DNA from: Leptodontidium sp. MPI-SDFR-AT-0119
Lineage: Eukaryota; Ascomycota; Leotiomycetes; Helotiales; Leptodontidiaceae
NCBI GenBank assembly: GCA_020726505.1
Contig: JAHLEZ010000017.1
Coordinates: 1,488,001 to 1,552,000, forward strand
Reading direction: 5' to 3'
Length of the DNA stretch: 64,000 nucleotides
In this document: positions 22,515 through 35,199 of the stretch, piece by piece
Numbering within the stretch: the stretch's first letter is position 1
How the letters are laid out: each line of letters opens with the position of its first letter
The notes under the pieces: model-generated
The model's input: the letters and a program-made list of their open reading frames with translations, nothing else
Databases searched by the model: none
Told to the model about the DNA's origin: nothing
Program-made: the position numbers and the translations under genes

Positions 22515-23932
22515 AGTATTTAATTTCCGTGCTCTTATTAGAGGATAATAATTCTTAATTAATATTAAACTAAGAAGAAATAGATTCTTTACTAAAACAC
22601 TTATATATATTAATAGCGGAGTTAATATTTTCAGTGTAATTAAAACCTCTTTTATATATTAACTTGTTAAGTAATTTAATATCTTGTTTATATCCCTCCT
22701 TTAGTTAATCGTCTTAACTAGTTATAATAATAAGAAAGGGAAGCTAATTAATATAGCCGTCTTACTTACTTTAACGATCGACCGCCGGCGAATTAACTTC
22801 CCCTTTCTAATAACTAACTTAAGAAACACTAACGTCCTAATTAGTCGGAAGTTCCTAGAGTATTACGACCTAAAGTAGTCGTATATTAAGAACCGTAATC
22901 GGCTAAAGTGGCCACTAAATATACTAGTCTAGCTATACTTTAACTAACGAGTCTTCGTTAATATTAACCGTTCTAATAAGCTAATAGTTAAGTCTCACTA
23001 GCTTAATACAAAACAAAGGGATGCCCTTATAAATGTGGATAACTATTATTAGAGGCAAGCTAAGATTACGGCACTTAACGACTCTTTTAAGTTAAAGGTC
23101 TCTATACGACCTACCGCTAGCGTCTCGTTAACTTAACCCTCGAGCTTTACTAGAAAGGTCAAGGAACGCTTGCGTATTATAAAGGATTAATTAAACCCTT
23201 TAATATCCCGTGATCTAAGATTATTACTTAAAGACAAGAGAGCCCGTAGAGCCTCCCCGGCGAATTACTAGTTAAAGGCGCTTACTACGGGGATCTTCCT
23301 TATATTAGTAATAGCGATATTTACTACGTACCTCCGACTTAAGAGAGCTAAGAAGAATAAGGTGGAAACCTTCGTGGCGTTAGTATATAAGATTAATTAA
23401 GAGTTAACTTGTCGCCGGCGAGAGGCCTTAAACTAATTATATATCGAGCTTATATTAATAAATAGAGACTTAACCCTAGAGGAAGCCCTAGAGGCTAAAT
23501 ACGCGTAAGATAATGAGTTAGTAAGTAAGAAGCTCCCAGTAGAGTACTAAGAGTACGCTCCTCTCTTCTCCTAGCGAGCCTCTGACGAGTTACTAGCGTA
23601 TCGTTAAGGTATAGACTATTAAATCGAGCTTACTAAAGAGAACGACTTGTCCTTTGAGCCTCTCTAGTATATAACTAAAGAACAACTATTAGAGACTAAG
23701 TAGTATATTATTGACAACTTATATAAAGGCTTTATTAAGCCCTCTAATATACCTTACGCGGCCCCTATTCTCTTCACTAAGAAAGCCGATAATAGTCTCT
23801 GGCTATACGTCGACTATTAGAAGCTAAATGCCCTATTAAAGAAGGATCCGTACTTAATCCCTCTAATTAATAAGATTATAGCACGTATCTATAAGGTAAA
23901 AGTCTTTATAAAGCTTAATATTTAGTAAGCTT
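22515..23932 (+). pseudogene. Gypsy-2 pol, protease to early RT
   Basis: Continues the gag frame interrupted by Copia-1. The protease-like block lies near 22590-22680, the connector at 22700-23600. RT begins near 23590, with [11 protein letters not shown] followed by a stop and KLNALLKKDPYLIP at about 23790-23865. The piece stops at 23932 where Copia-2 inserted; RT resumes at 31544. Confidence 0.85.
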
Positions 23933-24117
23933 TGTCCTACAGGCACGGGCTGATGCTCGGTTAGCTGCGCGCTACGCTGGATATGGTTTCTGCCACGTTA
24001 TACCGCTTTCAGGAGAATAACGTGTTCCCTTAATTTCCTTATATATTTTAAATAATAATTAAGCACTTTAATTCTCCTTACGTTAATCGCAAGGCTTTAC
24101 TCTACTTCTGTACTATA
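23933..24117 (+). repeat. Copia-2 5' LTR
   Basis: 185 bp starting TGTCCTACAGGCACGGGC. The end is RIP-altered to TACTATA where other copies have GCACCACA. Confidence 0.95.
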
Positions 24118-24299
24118 GTTATGAGCCCTATGACGAAGTTATTAAGTTAGTATTCTTCCTTCTATACTTTATAGATTTAGGTAGAGTTATTAACGTAAGA
24201 TTAATAAGTGACGAACAACGTCGGCGCTTCTTACTTATTAACAAGTGTAGTTCACACCGCTATTTCCCTTTAACCTCTTTAGAAAAGGGTAAATCGAGC

Positions 24300-27200
24300 A
24301 CCTGTACTCAATATTCTCTTCTCCTCTTTAATAAATCCATTAAACCCTCGAGAGAGCAGCCCTCTTTTCGCTATAGTAGACTTAACTTTAGTCTCCTCCT
24401 CTAATAATCGAACGCCACTTAATTACGACAAGTAAACTTAGACTTTATAATATTAAGCCTTTAAATCCTTTTATATCTTTTATAAAGTATAGACGTCGGT
24501 TAATCTAGAATTACCGGTCGCTCTAAATATCCTCGAAAACGAGCCTTAAGTATAAATAATTAACTAAGTAAAGGCACAATAAAACAAGGAGGCTCTCGAT
24601 TTCAACTTTAGGGAGCAAGTAAAGTAAGATAGAGATTAACGAGCACCCAAACTTAAAGGACTTAAACTAAGTATAATACTTCTTATATTATTTAACGTTA
24701 CTATAATTACTTTAATATATATTACCTTAATAAGGAAGTATATTATTAAACACGCATAATATTTAGAAAAGGCTTAGGCTTATAAAGTAATATATAAGTG
24801 AATTTAAGAGACAGTTGATCCTTCGATTTACTAGAGTGCTGTTCGAGAGTGTGAGATTAAGGAGAAACAGAGAGCGAAAGAGTAACTTAACAAGATAACG
24901 GACGAACTAAACGACTCACGATCTTAGACTCTATAAATGCTCCTTAAGGTATTAAAGAGAGATTACGCCCTTTTAAAAATAAGTAATATTACTAAAGCTC
25001 AAGCTAAATATAAAGAGAAGCTCGAAATCGTCAAAACAGGACAGGTTAATCTTAAGGTGTGGATTTAAGAGTAGCGATTAGCCTACTAAGATACTTTATT
25101 ATACGACATTTTAGACGTTAAGGGCCCCTTAGCGATTATTAACTTTATTAAGGCAGTGTAAGAGAAGCTCGCACTTAAATAGGCCCGCGAACGACTGTCT
25201 AAGGTCCTTAGAGATAATACTCTTAAGGTTATTCACAAGTACACGTTACTTTAATACGTTAATTAGTTATTAGCGCTTAATAAAGAGTCTCTTACGGCTA
25301 CCAGAAGAAATAAGACAATTAAATTATACGTTACACTTAAAGGGAGATCGGATGCTCTAAGAGTACTATTAGTACTAAGGACCCCTTCGCTAAATAATTC
25401 GCTTAATACTTATCTCTACAAGGTGAGCTCTCACTAACATAAAGTAATCGAGTGTTACAGACTTCGATATTATTACGACGGCTCAACTGAGGACAAACTG
25501 CGCAACTTACTGTCTACAGAGGAAATTAAGGAAACCCGAATTAAGCTTAAAAAGGAGTTTCTCGACCTTAAACGAGTAATCGACAAGAAAGAGTAGAGAT
25601 AAGTAACGGTGAAGGAAATTACTAAGGGAATAATCTCCGAAAACTCCTCGTCTTCTCTAACAACCTCAGCAAAAGCCTTAGAGTTATTAAAGTATCCCGG
25701 CAGTATTAATACTTATATAATTAGTCCAGAGTTACTCGACGAAGCTCTCGCTACCTCTAGAATCTATGCCACTATTAATATAAATCGACACCCGCTCTTA
25801 GAGAGCACCCTACTCGATAATGGCGCTGCCACTTATTTAGTTAACTCGGTTGCTCTATTAGAGCCTAAGACCTTTATTAAATTAACTAACGACGACAGTG
25901 TTAAAGCCGGAACGTCGAGCCTTATGATTAAGGGCCGAGGTACTCGTGTCTTTAAAAGTACTCTCTATAGCCCTAATAGACTAAATACTAAGGACTTAAG
26001 GCTTTTTAACGTCGCTGTCGTTAAAGGATTTAATATTAATATTATTTTAAAAGCTCGTTTGTTAAAGGCTAGACTTTAATATAATAGGTTAGACTATACG
26101 TTACGCGTGGGATTAGCTAAGAAGAGTATTATGTTAAAGTAATTAAAGCGACAGTTTAATTTAGCTTTCTTTGAATATAAGCCTTTTAATTACTCTTCAG
26201 CCTCCTCAACTACTCACAACTCTTTAATTCGCTTAACTTATACCTTTTTAATATTCCCTACGCTTTAAAAGAGTATCCGGCAAGGCTTTTAATTAAGTCG
26301 ACAATATTTGAGACCGCGGCTAGACGACGCTAGGTTATGGCACTTACGGGCAGGGCACTTGGGGAAGGAAGCATTAGAGAATTTAGTCAAGAATGCGCGT
26401 AACGTCGAGATTATAGGCACTACTTAAATTAAGTGTGAAGAGTGCTCTCTGACTGTCGCGTAATAAGTCGTTAGTCGAAGACCTTCAGATAAAACAGTTA
26501 CCCGGCCTTTTTATCACATTTCTTAGGACTTATTTGACTTCTCTATTAAATTTAATAGGAATAGCTAGCTCTTGTTACTTAAAGACTAATACGACAGGAA
26601 ATTCTATAGATAGCTCTTAAAAAACAAAGGGTTAATCGCCGTCCTAAGAGTTCTTAAACCGTTTAAGGCGTGGACAAGACGTTAATTCGGACTCTCGATT
26701 TACAAAATACGCCAAGACAATAATACCTTAATTATAAGAATTAATAAATTAACCGAGTACGAAAAGTGGTATATAGAGAATAGTATTAATATTAAGGGTA
26801 CCTCTTTGTATATATACTAACTTAATAAGGGAGCTAAGCGTGTAAGCAAGGAAATCATCGAAAAGTCTATTAAGATACGCCTTTTAGTAAACTTACTGGA
26901 AGAACTTTAGACGGAAACAACTATAGTAGTAATTACTCTTTATAATATAAGTCCGGCTACTCGGAAAGGCTTTAAGAGTCTAAATAAGATCTTTTATGCC
27001 TAGTTTAGGCAATATTTTTAGTACTACGACCCTAAGCTTATTTAGAAGCTTACTACTAATATACGACCTAATTAAAGTAATATATAGGCATACGGCTGTA
27101 AAGCTTACCTTATAATTAAGGACTGAGAGGCTCTTTAATAAAAGAGAGTATTTAAAGTCAACCTAAGAGCGTACTTTAGATACCTAATAAGATACGTCTC

Positions 27201-29916
27201 GTCTAATATATATAAGGTCTGGGTACTTTAATTATATCGTGTAATAGTGACTTAGAACGTTACTTTTAACGAATCCCTCTTTTATTTAGGCTCTTTAAAC
27301 GTGGAGAGAGCAGTCGGCTAGCCACGCTTAATATTAAGAGATCTTACTAAAATGTTAAAAGAAGAGGAGGGACCCTAAGACGCTAGAACCGATATAATTA
27401 ATCGACTGAGCATACTCGATATACTAGAATTAATAATAAGCACTACTTTAGAAAAAGAATAACTAAGCTAAGTAATAAGTTTTGTAGAAACTACTAAGTT
27501 TGTAATATCGGGGGTACTATAGCCTTCGCTTAAGCTTTTAATTACGGGGTTAAAGTAACTAATATTGCCCTTAGAAAAGTCAGGATTAATAAAACTCGTT
27601 AATAAAAACTCGGGGGTGAATTAATTAAGGAAGAGTATTAGACTTCTTATTCACGAGTACTCTAATTAAGTCTTAAAACGAGTCGACAAATCAAGACAGT
27701 TAGTATTTTAGAGTATAACTAGGAGAGATGTCTTACGTGACGTACTAAACTTTAAGAGAAATATAAGAGTTAAGCGCTAATTAATACTATAAGTTGTTAT
27801 ATACTCTTAAGGGCTACACGACTAAGAGCGCGGTCTTAAGCGTCAGGGAGTACTTACTCTAGGTGCCGGCCTTAAGTAATCAGAAACTCCGCCTCAAATA
27901 ATAAAGTATAAGGAATATCTTAATTCGTTAGACTTAAAGGAAGAATCAAGTATAAAGTAACACTTACTACTTCCGGCTATATCTAATAATAACTTACTTA
28001 AACCTTTACGAAAGAAGAGGGTAAAAGATTAAGTAACTAGCGACAGTCGAAAGACCCGAGTAAGTAATAAGATTACGAAACCGAATCGAAGTGTTTATAT
28101 AGTAACTATTAAAGAGCTAATTACGGAATCGTTAAACCCGTCGAGTAACCGTGAGTATTTAAAGGACTTTCTAGGGACCTTTTAGCCTAGTTAAGAACTA
28201 GAATAAAAAGACGGGAAAGACTTAAGCGTAGTCCACGCTATAATCTTAGCGTTTGTTCTTAAAAATATCGAAATTCGACAATTAGTTAATCTCTTACGAA
28301 TATATTAATCTTAATTACTAAAGGACTTATTAAATTAGAGAGACCTTAAGGATTACCCTTTAAGAGAGCACTTCTGAGCCGACGTAATTAAGGAAATCAC
28401 TAACTTAAAGTTACGTAACTGCTAAAGAGTCGTTAAATAAAGCTTCGCTACTAAACAACTAATACTATTAAAATAAGTATTTCACGCTAAAGTCGATTCG
28501 TTAAGGTATTTAACTAGGTGTCGCTCGCGAGTTATTATTAGGGGAGACTTATAACCTGAAACGTTAATTCTCTTAATATATGCGGCAACCTTAGTTGCTC
28601 GTTCTTTTAAGACCGCTATAGTAATAACAGCTTAATTTAATTTAGAGATAATTTAATTTAATATAGTTAACGCCTTTATTAACGCTAAACGAAGCGAATC
28701 GAGTGCTCGTGTACGCTGTTACTTACTAAACGGATTTAAACAAGACGGTATAGTAGTAAAGGTTAATCGTGCACTTTATAGACTTAGAGACTCGCTAGTA
28801 CTATAATACGGAGACTTTACCGGAACTTTATTAAAGTTAAGGTTGATCCCTTATAAAGAGGAGCCTTGTATCTTTATAAACGAGTAACGTTCGGTCTTTA
28901 TTATCTTTTATATCAACGATATTCAAGTATTATACCACGCTTTAGCTGTTAGAGACGCTCAACCTATTATCGACGGCTTAAATACGGCATACGAGCTCAC
29001 TAGAGGAAAACTAATAGAGTGGTTTTTAAGTGTTCGCGTTATTAAAGATCGTCAAGTAAAGACTATTTCTTTAATATACGACACTTATATTTAAAAGGTT
29101 ACTTTGCGATTTGACTTAATAAATAGAAATTACCTAAGTACTCCACTACTTTAAGTTAAGTTACTAAAGAATTAAGGGCAAGTAACCCCGGTTTAAATTA
29201 AGGAGTATTAAGAGAAGGTTAACTTAGTGCTTTATATAACAATTATATTACGCGTAGACGTTATATTTGTAACTTTAAGACTTTCTCACTTTTTAACTAA
29301 CCCCTCTTTAAAGTACCTTATAGCAGTTAATTAAACTATTCGTTACCTCTTTAGAACCTGTTTTTTAGCGATTACTTATAATTACAAACTACGCGACTCT
29401 TAGCTTATTATAACTTCGGATACTTTATTTATAGACAATCTCGACACTGGGCGCTCTTCTAATAATTATATTATAATACTTTTTAGAGGTTTAATCTTGT
29501 AGAGAGCGGCCTTATAATATATAGTCACTACTTCGACTATACAGGCTAAGCTTTTAGGCGTTAAGCGCACGGCTAAGGAGATTATAACTTTATAGCGTTT
29601 CTTTTAAGAATTACGTCTTAAGTTAGGGGAAATTTGGAGGATCTTTTATAATAATTAGTAAATAATACGGTTAATTATTAAGAAAAATCAGCGCATCTTT
29701 ATTAAGTTACGCTACGTTAATATTTAGAATATATAATTGCGCTAAGAGTTTTAAAAGGGCACTTTTTCAGTCGAATATTTACTTACGGGTTATATACCCG
29801 TTAATGGACTTATAAAGAACCTCTCTCGACAGAAATTTAAGAATTTTGTTACTCTTATTAACTTAATAAATGTTCGTGCTTAACTAAAGTAACTTATTAT
29901 AGATCCCTCGCTTTAA
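24300..29916 (+). pseudogene. Copia-2 gag-pol remnant
   Basis: Ty1/Copia polyprotein. Open piece 25609-26079 has the protease site ESTLLDNGAATYLVNS with the catalytic D intact. The pre-integrase zinc region reads WHLRAGHLGKEALENLVKNA at about 26337-26397, then C-E-E-C near 26437. Integrase core runs to about 27100. RT reads VNAFINAKRSES near 28660 and the catalytic box FYINDIQVLYH near 28905-28940, with D changed to N at the first Asp. RNase H has TTSTIQAKLLGVKRTAKEI near 29530-29585; the frame ends NLSRQKFKNFVTLINL, then IIDPSL with TAA at 29914. In-frame TAA/TAG codons throughout. The gag start is unclear. Confidence 0.9.
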
Positions 29917-30184
29917 AGTAAGTCTTTATACACGTTTTTTACTTTTTCTTTTGTTATAAGGGTATTTTCTTATATATTTATTATTCCTTTGTAAATTCTT
30001 TTACTGTTTTATTTACTTAGAGAGTAACTAAGCTCAGGGGTAAAATTCACGGCATTTAAAAGATTTAATTACTTTTAACGGTTGTTTGTTTCTATAATAA
30101 AAGTAACGTAACGTAAGCAAATTATAAGGGGACACTTAATTATTTAGAAGTTCCTAAGCCTCGCCTTATACAAAAGAGAGCAAC

Positions 30185-31084
30185 TTATTTAATTAAAAGG
30201 CCCAAAACCTCCCGAACTAAGTCACTTAATATACTAGTAATCACTTTAATAAGCTCCTCAACACGAGTAGCCTGAGCCTCTTGCTTTAGTGTGAGAGTAA
30301 CTCCACGGGGCTTATCGGCTATTATAGCCTGAAAAGCAGCAAGACTAGCACTAACGCCAGCGGCCGTAACAGTAGCTCTACTAACTCCACTTATAGCTAC
30401 AGCAGGAGCAGCAGCCGCAGGAGTAGCAGGAGAAGCTAGAGATGCTCCTAGAGGAGTCTCTTTATTACCCTCTAATTTAAAGGAGGAATCGACGTAGAGA
30501 GCAGCCGAGGCCGCACCCAAAGCACGACTAGTAAAGCCAGTTACTTCACCGGCAGCTTTACTAGTAATAACTTAACTCTTAAGGGCCGTAAAAATAAGAG
30601 CTCTTAGGCGCTCTAATTCCTAAAAAGGTTAATAATTACACGTTAAAAAAAAATAACTTAAAGAATTTACTTTCTCGCCTACGTCATTTAAGAGCGCAGC
30701 CCGGTAAACTAGGAAAGGAGCCTAGGCAACAGCGGGAGTAACCTTGTAAGAGTAGCCCGAGGCGCACGTAAAGTAGCGAGTACCTTAACTAATAATATTA
30801 AAGCACTCGCCAGTGCTTTTAGTTTAGAGGGCGCCATTGATACAACCTAAATAAACAACCGCACGCTTAGCTCCCTTGGCACGAGGAGCACGAGCACGAG
30901 CAACAAGAGCAGCCTTTGGAGCCTTCTTAGCCTCCTTCTTCTTCTTCGCCTATTACAATTAGTAATGCTTAAATTAACATATAGCTTTAAGATCGACGAT
31001 TAACTCAATTTAATTTAAATAACTTATAACGGCGGACAGACGATTAGCCTTGACAGTAGTAGTAAATCGCCGTGAGACACCTAT
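30185..31084 (-). pseudogene. Opposite-strand spliced accessory gene of Copia-2 (Cys-rich protein)
   Basis: Exons by homology and splice signals: 31084-31028, 30949-30671, 30619-30185, introns 78 and 51 nt, both phase 0; 256 residues. The start codon is ATA (ATG with a TG-to-TA change) and donor 1 is ATAAGT, the same RIP change as in Copia-1. Exon 1 is 19 codons in both copies. Exon 2 encodes AKKKKEAKKAPKAALVARAR, then the cysteine motif in which Y and C are swapped relative to Copia-1 at several positions. Three TAA/TAG stops. The third Copia-1 intron is absent; exon 3 runs on to TAA 30185. The middle (residues about 130-215) is Ala/Ser/Thr-rich and unlike Copia-1; the C-terminus (QATRVEELIKVITSILSDLV) is again conserved. 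Function unknown. Confidence 0.8.
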
Positions 31085-31353
31085 AGTGCCGGTTAATCAA
31101 TCTATTAATTGATTAATTGATTATTAATTAGTTGACTAGTTAGTAGATCGAAAAGAGTCGATTTATATAGTATAAAGTAATTGCAGGATCAAGAATTAAG
31201 TGAGGGCTGCGCCACTTTAAATAGGAGGGTTGTTTGCCTAATTTAGTAGTACAGGAATAGTTATAGCCTAAGTATTTAGTTTAGTGTTTGTTCTCGCTTA
31301 GCGCAGCTAACTATAATACTAGTGGCTTACTATTATCACTTAGCTAGGGGGTA

Positions 31354-31538
31354 TGTCGTACAGGCACGGGCTGATGCTCAGTTAGCTGCGCGCTACGCTA
31401 GATATAGTTTCTGCCACGTTATACCGCTTTCAAGAGAATAACGTGTTCCCTTGATTTCCTTATATATTCTAGATAACAATCAAGCACTTTAATTCTCCTT
31501 ACGTTAATCGCAAGGCTCTACTCCACTTCTGCACCACA
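31354..31538 (+). repeat. Copia-2 3' LTR
   Basis: 185 bp, TGTCGTACAGGCACGGGC to CTGCACCACA, followed by target duplication AGCTT. Confidence 0.95.
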
Positions 31539-34400
31539 AGCTTTTTATTATATTTATATGTCCCTCGAGAGTGAGGACTATACGACTTTCTATACTCAAT
31601 ATAACACGTATAAGTATAAAGTCCTTCCTTTTAGCCTTACGAATAGCCCGGCGACTTTCTAGTGATTTATTAATAATATCCTTATAAAGTACTTTAACGA
31701 CTTCTACGCGGCTTATATAAATAATATTCTTATATATTCGTTTACTCCAGAGGAGTATGAGGTCTATGTCAAGAAAGTTATAGTAATATTATAGGCACAT
31801 AGACTCTAGGCCGACATTAAGAAGTCCAAGTTTAATGTATAAAAAACAAAGTTCTTAGGATTTATTATTAGCGTTAATGGCGTAGAGGTAGACCTAGAGA
31901 AGGTTAGTGTGATTAAGGACTAGTAATACGTTAATAATATATAAAATATATAGAGTTACCTTAGCTTTTATAACTTCTACCGCCGATTTATTAAAGACTA
32001 TAATCGTATTACACGTCCTCTTATGATGTTTACTAGAAAGGACGTTCCCTTCGTCTTTAATAACGCCTATAAAAACATATAAGAGACTCTCTAGGAAGCC
32101 CTCTAATCTACGCCGGTTCTTTACTATTATGACTTTATTAAGTAAACGCGGCTAGAGACTAATTCCTTAGATAGAGTCGTTACTAAGGTTTTATCTTAAC
32201 TTTAAGAGGACGATACTTTTTACTTTATAAGATACTTTTCTAAGACTATAATAGACCTTGAGCTTAATTACTTAATTTATAATAAAGAGATACTAGCGAT
32301 TTTTTAGTTATTTAAGTAATATCGCCCGGAGCTCTTAAGTGCCTAGAAAAATGTCCTTATTTATATAGACTACTAAGCCCTAGAGTACTTTATAACTACT
32401 AAGGACCTTACGGCTAGGCAGGCTCAATAAGCTGAGGTCTTTGCGGACTTTAATTTCACGATTATATATTATACTAAGACGACTAATACGCTAACTAATA
32501 CTTTATCTTAACGGGATTAAGACTTTATAACTATAGAGGCACATAAGCGGGCTATTCACAGTTAATAGCTAATTCCGACTAATAAAATTAACTCGCGAGT
32601 CGCTAGTGACCTCTAACTCTCCGCCGTTAATCCTATAAACGCTTATATTGAAGTCGTAGAGATAATACCCTTGGCACTTATAGACGCTATAATCCTAAAT
32701 CGTAGTATTAAGTTACGTGACGACTTAAGGACAGAGCTAAAGCTAGAGTCGAATACAGGAGTACTAATTGACCTAGAGACGCTAACCGCGAAGGAGTTAG
32801 ACCTTAACTTTATAGTAGTATATAATATCGTAGAATACGACGTTATTAATTAAGTGCTTTAGGCTAATAAGTCTTCGCTTTTGCTAAAGCCTCTCTAACA
32901 AAAGGCTAAGGAATAGTCGCTAGATTACGAGCTAATAAATAACAAGCTACTTTTCTAAGGCCGCCTAAAAGTGCCCTTAAAACTACTAAAGCTTCGCACG
33001 ACACTTATATACCACGTATACTCTTAACCTTTAATAGTATATACAGGGATTAGAAAGATGAAGGTATTATTAAGTCGCAAATATTACTAGAACAGCCTTA
33101 TTATAGACATAGCTTGATACGTAGTAAACTGTAATTACTCTCGACAAAAAGCCCGTAGGGATAAGACCCTTAGTTTCTTATACCCCCTACTAATCCTTAT
33201 TCGGCCGTATTAATACCTCACGATAGACTTTACGAAGTTACTACTAGATAAGTACGGCTATAACTTCGCTATAGTTCTTATTAACCGCTTGTCTAAGAAA
33301 CCGGTCTCGATACCTTATAATAATATAATTACTACTAAAGGCATGGCTATTCTCTTCCTTGTCTATTAGACTCGACACTTTAATATGCCAGACTTTATTG
33401 TCTTAGACCAAGGACCTCAGTTTGTCTCCTCCTTTTAGAAGGAGTACTGTCGTATCCTCAGGACTAAGGTAAAGTTAACGACGGCGTATAACCCGAACGT
33501 TAACGGTTAGATAAAGGTAACGAACTAATATATTAAGTAGCGGCTCTGTCCTTTTTATTATTATTACTAAGACAATTAGAGCGACCTCTTATTAATTATA
33601 GATATTACTTAATTAACGTTACTGCACGAGTCCTTAGGCCGCCTGTCTCCTTTCTAGTTACTTAACGGCGTTGAGCCGAGGACTTCTTAGGACTTAGTTA
33701 ACTTAGAGCCTCCGGTTACAGTAATAGAGAAACTCAATCGCGAGGAGGCTCTTTAAGTAATATTACGAATAAAGGAAGTTACAGAAGTCGCACAGTCGTC
33801 TCTTAAAGATTAATAAGAGAAAATGAAATGACTGGCGAATCGTAGGCGACGCGCTATTAACTAGGACGTTAGCGACTTAGTACTAGTCGATACTTAGAAC
33901 TAGAACGTTAACCGACCTTTAAGGAAGTTGTCTAATAAGTAGTACGGCCCTATTAAAGTAATTACTAGGGAAGGAGAGAGCTAGAGAGTTGAGCTACTAG
34001 AGGACTAGTTAATTTACCCTGTCTTTTACTCGTACTCGCTCTGTAAGTACGTCGACAACCCCCTGCCGGGACAAGCTAGAACTACGCCGGCACTTATTTA
34101 ATTATTACTTAAGTAAGATAAGTAGGAAATTGAAGGCATCCTTAGCTCTAAGGTTATACGAAACAAGCTATTTTATTATATTAAGTAGTTATGCGCCGAC
34201 GAGGACTTAAAGTAATACTTATACTTAGATGTTATAATAGCTTTATATATAATTAAGCGGTTCTACCTAAAGTATCTTAACGCTAAGGGCCCGCCGAGAG
34301 TTCTCCTAAAGTGGCTAGAGGCTTATAACGCTAGTATTAACGACTATAACGACCTAGAGGACGATATAATTATAGCTACAACTACGCGGACGTAGTTTTT
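31539..34400 (+). pseudogene. Gypsy-2 pol, RT to chromodomain
   Basis: Continues Gypsy-2 RT after Copia-2. Catalytic box AYINNILIYS near 31710-31740. RNase H about 32200-32540. The linker contains the open stretch 32671-32853 (IDLETLTAKELDLNFIVVYN). The integrase core is the best preserved of the three copies: YGYNFAIVLINRLSKKPVS near 33250, FIVLDQGPQFVSSF near 33395-33435, then KEYCRILRTKVKLTTAYNPN. Chromodomain SKVIRNKLFYYIK with ADEDLK near 34145-34215. Ends with ATTTRT and a stop before the polypurine tract. Inactive owing to many stops. Confidence 0.88.
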
Positions 34401-34416
34401 TAGGAAGGGGGGGTAA

Positions 34417-34719
34417 TATTACGACCTATAATGCGCCTCGTATTCTAACCGACATAGGCTCATAATATCGCTGGCTATGCGACGGCGCTAAGCCCAATAG
34501 GGAAGACTAGGAGGCGAGCCTGCGATATGTTGACGTAAATAGCACTTGACTACGCTAGGCCCTATTAGGAGGGCCCTTCATATATTTATACTCGAGCTCC
34601 CCCTTACGGAGAGCTCTCTTTTCCTCCTTGTCTTTTCTTCTCAATTCTGAGCGTAGCTAAAGGCCCAAATACAAAGCTAAAGTCAACTCGCCGTATTAAC
34701 CTCTTGGCCAGCCGTAACA
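34417..34719 (+). repeat. Gypsy-2 3' LTR
   Basis: 303 bp, TATTACGACC to CGTAACA; target duplication AATAT at 34720-34724 follows. Confidence 0.94.
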
Positions 34720-34724
34720 AATAT

Positions 34725-34912
34725 CAAGCTTTATAAAAACCTTTGCCTTATAAATACGAGCTATTATTTTATTAATTAGAGTAATCGGGTATAAGTTCAT
34801 TTTTAATAGGGTATTCAGCTTCTAGTAGTCGACGCGTAGCCGGAGACTGCCATCGGCTTTCTTAGCGAAAAGAATAAGGGCCACGTAAGGTATACTAAAG
34901 GGCTTAATAAAG
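34725..34912 (-). pseudogene. Gypsy-3 pol, RT fragment between Gypsy-2 and Copia-3
   Basis: The - strand reads FAKKADGSLRLRVDY near 34850-34870, the N-terminal RT block. It is bounded left by the Gypsy-2 duplication AATAT and right by the Copia-3 duplication CCTTT (34913-34917). Confidence 0.88.
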
Positions 34913-34917
34913 CCTTT

Positions 34918-35113
34918 TGTCGTGCAGGTTATGGTAGGCCGGCTAAGCGAGCCCAATCAAAGGCACCATGGCCAAAGCGCCCGCGACCTCCATATTCAGG
35001 GAGCTTGAATAAACCATACGTAAATAGATAACGATTAATTACAGTACTGCGCATACCTTAATAATACCTCAAATTCGCCTCTATAGAACCTTTAGGCGTA
35101 CTCTTACACGACA
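34918..35113 (+). repeat. Copia-3 5' LTR
   Basis: 196 bp, TGTCGTGCAGG to ACACGACA; pairs with 42390-42585. Confidence 0.95.
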
Positions 35114-35199
35114 GTTATAAGCCCCGTAAGCTATTAAAGCTTCCCAGTCGCATACACGCGCCGACGTAGCTTTATAGAGGCATATAGAGGCTTTCTCAC

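Larger units (their letters stand above)
23933..31538 (+). mobile_element. Copia-2, full Ty1/Copia element with an opposite-strand accessory gene
   Basis: A 7606-bp element with 185-bp LTRs (23933-24117 and 31354-31538) and target duplication AGCTT (23928-23932 and 31539-31543) in Gypsy-2 RT. It is the same family as Copia-1 but in the opposite orientation. Order: gag, protease, integrase, RT, RNase H (stop near 29916), 3' segment with the opposite-strand gene (31084-30185), polypurine tract (TAGCTAGGGGGTA at about 31341-31353), LTR. RIP-degraded. Confidence 0.95.
12821..34719 (+). mobile_element. Gypsy-2, full-length element interrupted by two Copia elements
   Basis: A second full Gypsy of the same family on the + strand, with 303-bp LTRs at both ends and a perfect 5-bp target duplication AATAT (12816-12820 and 34720-34724) in Gypsy-3 RT. 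After removing Copia-1 (14823-22509) and Copia-2 (23933-31538) about 6.6 kb of Gypsy sequence remains, the same size as Gypsy-1 without its solo LTR. It is RIP-degraded throughout. Confidence 0.94.
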
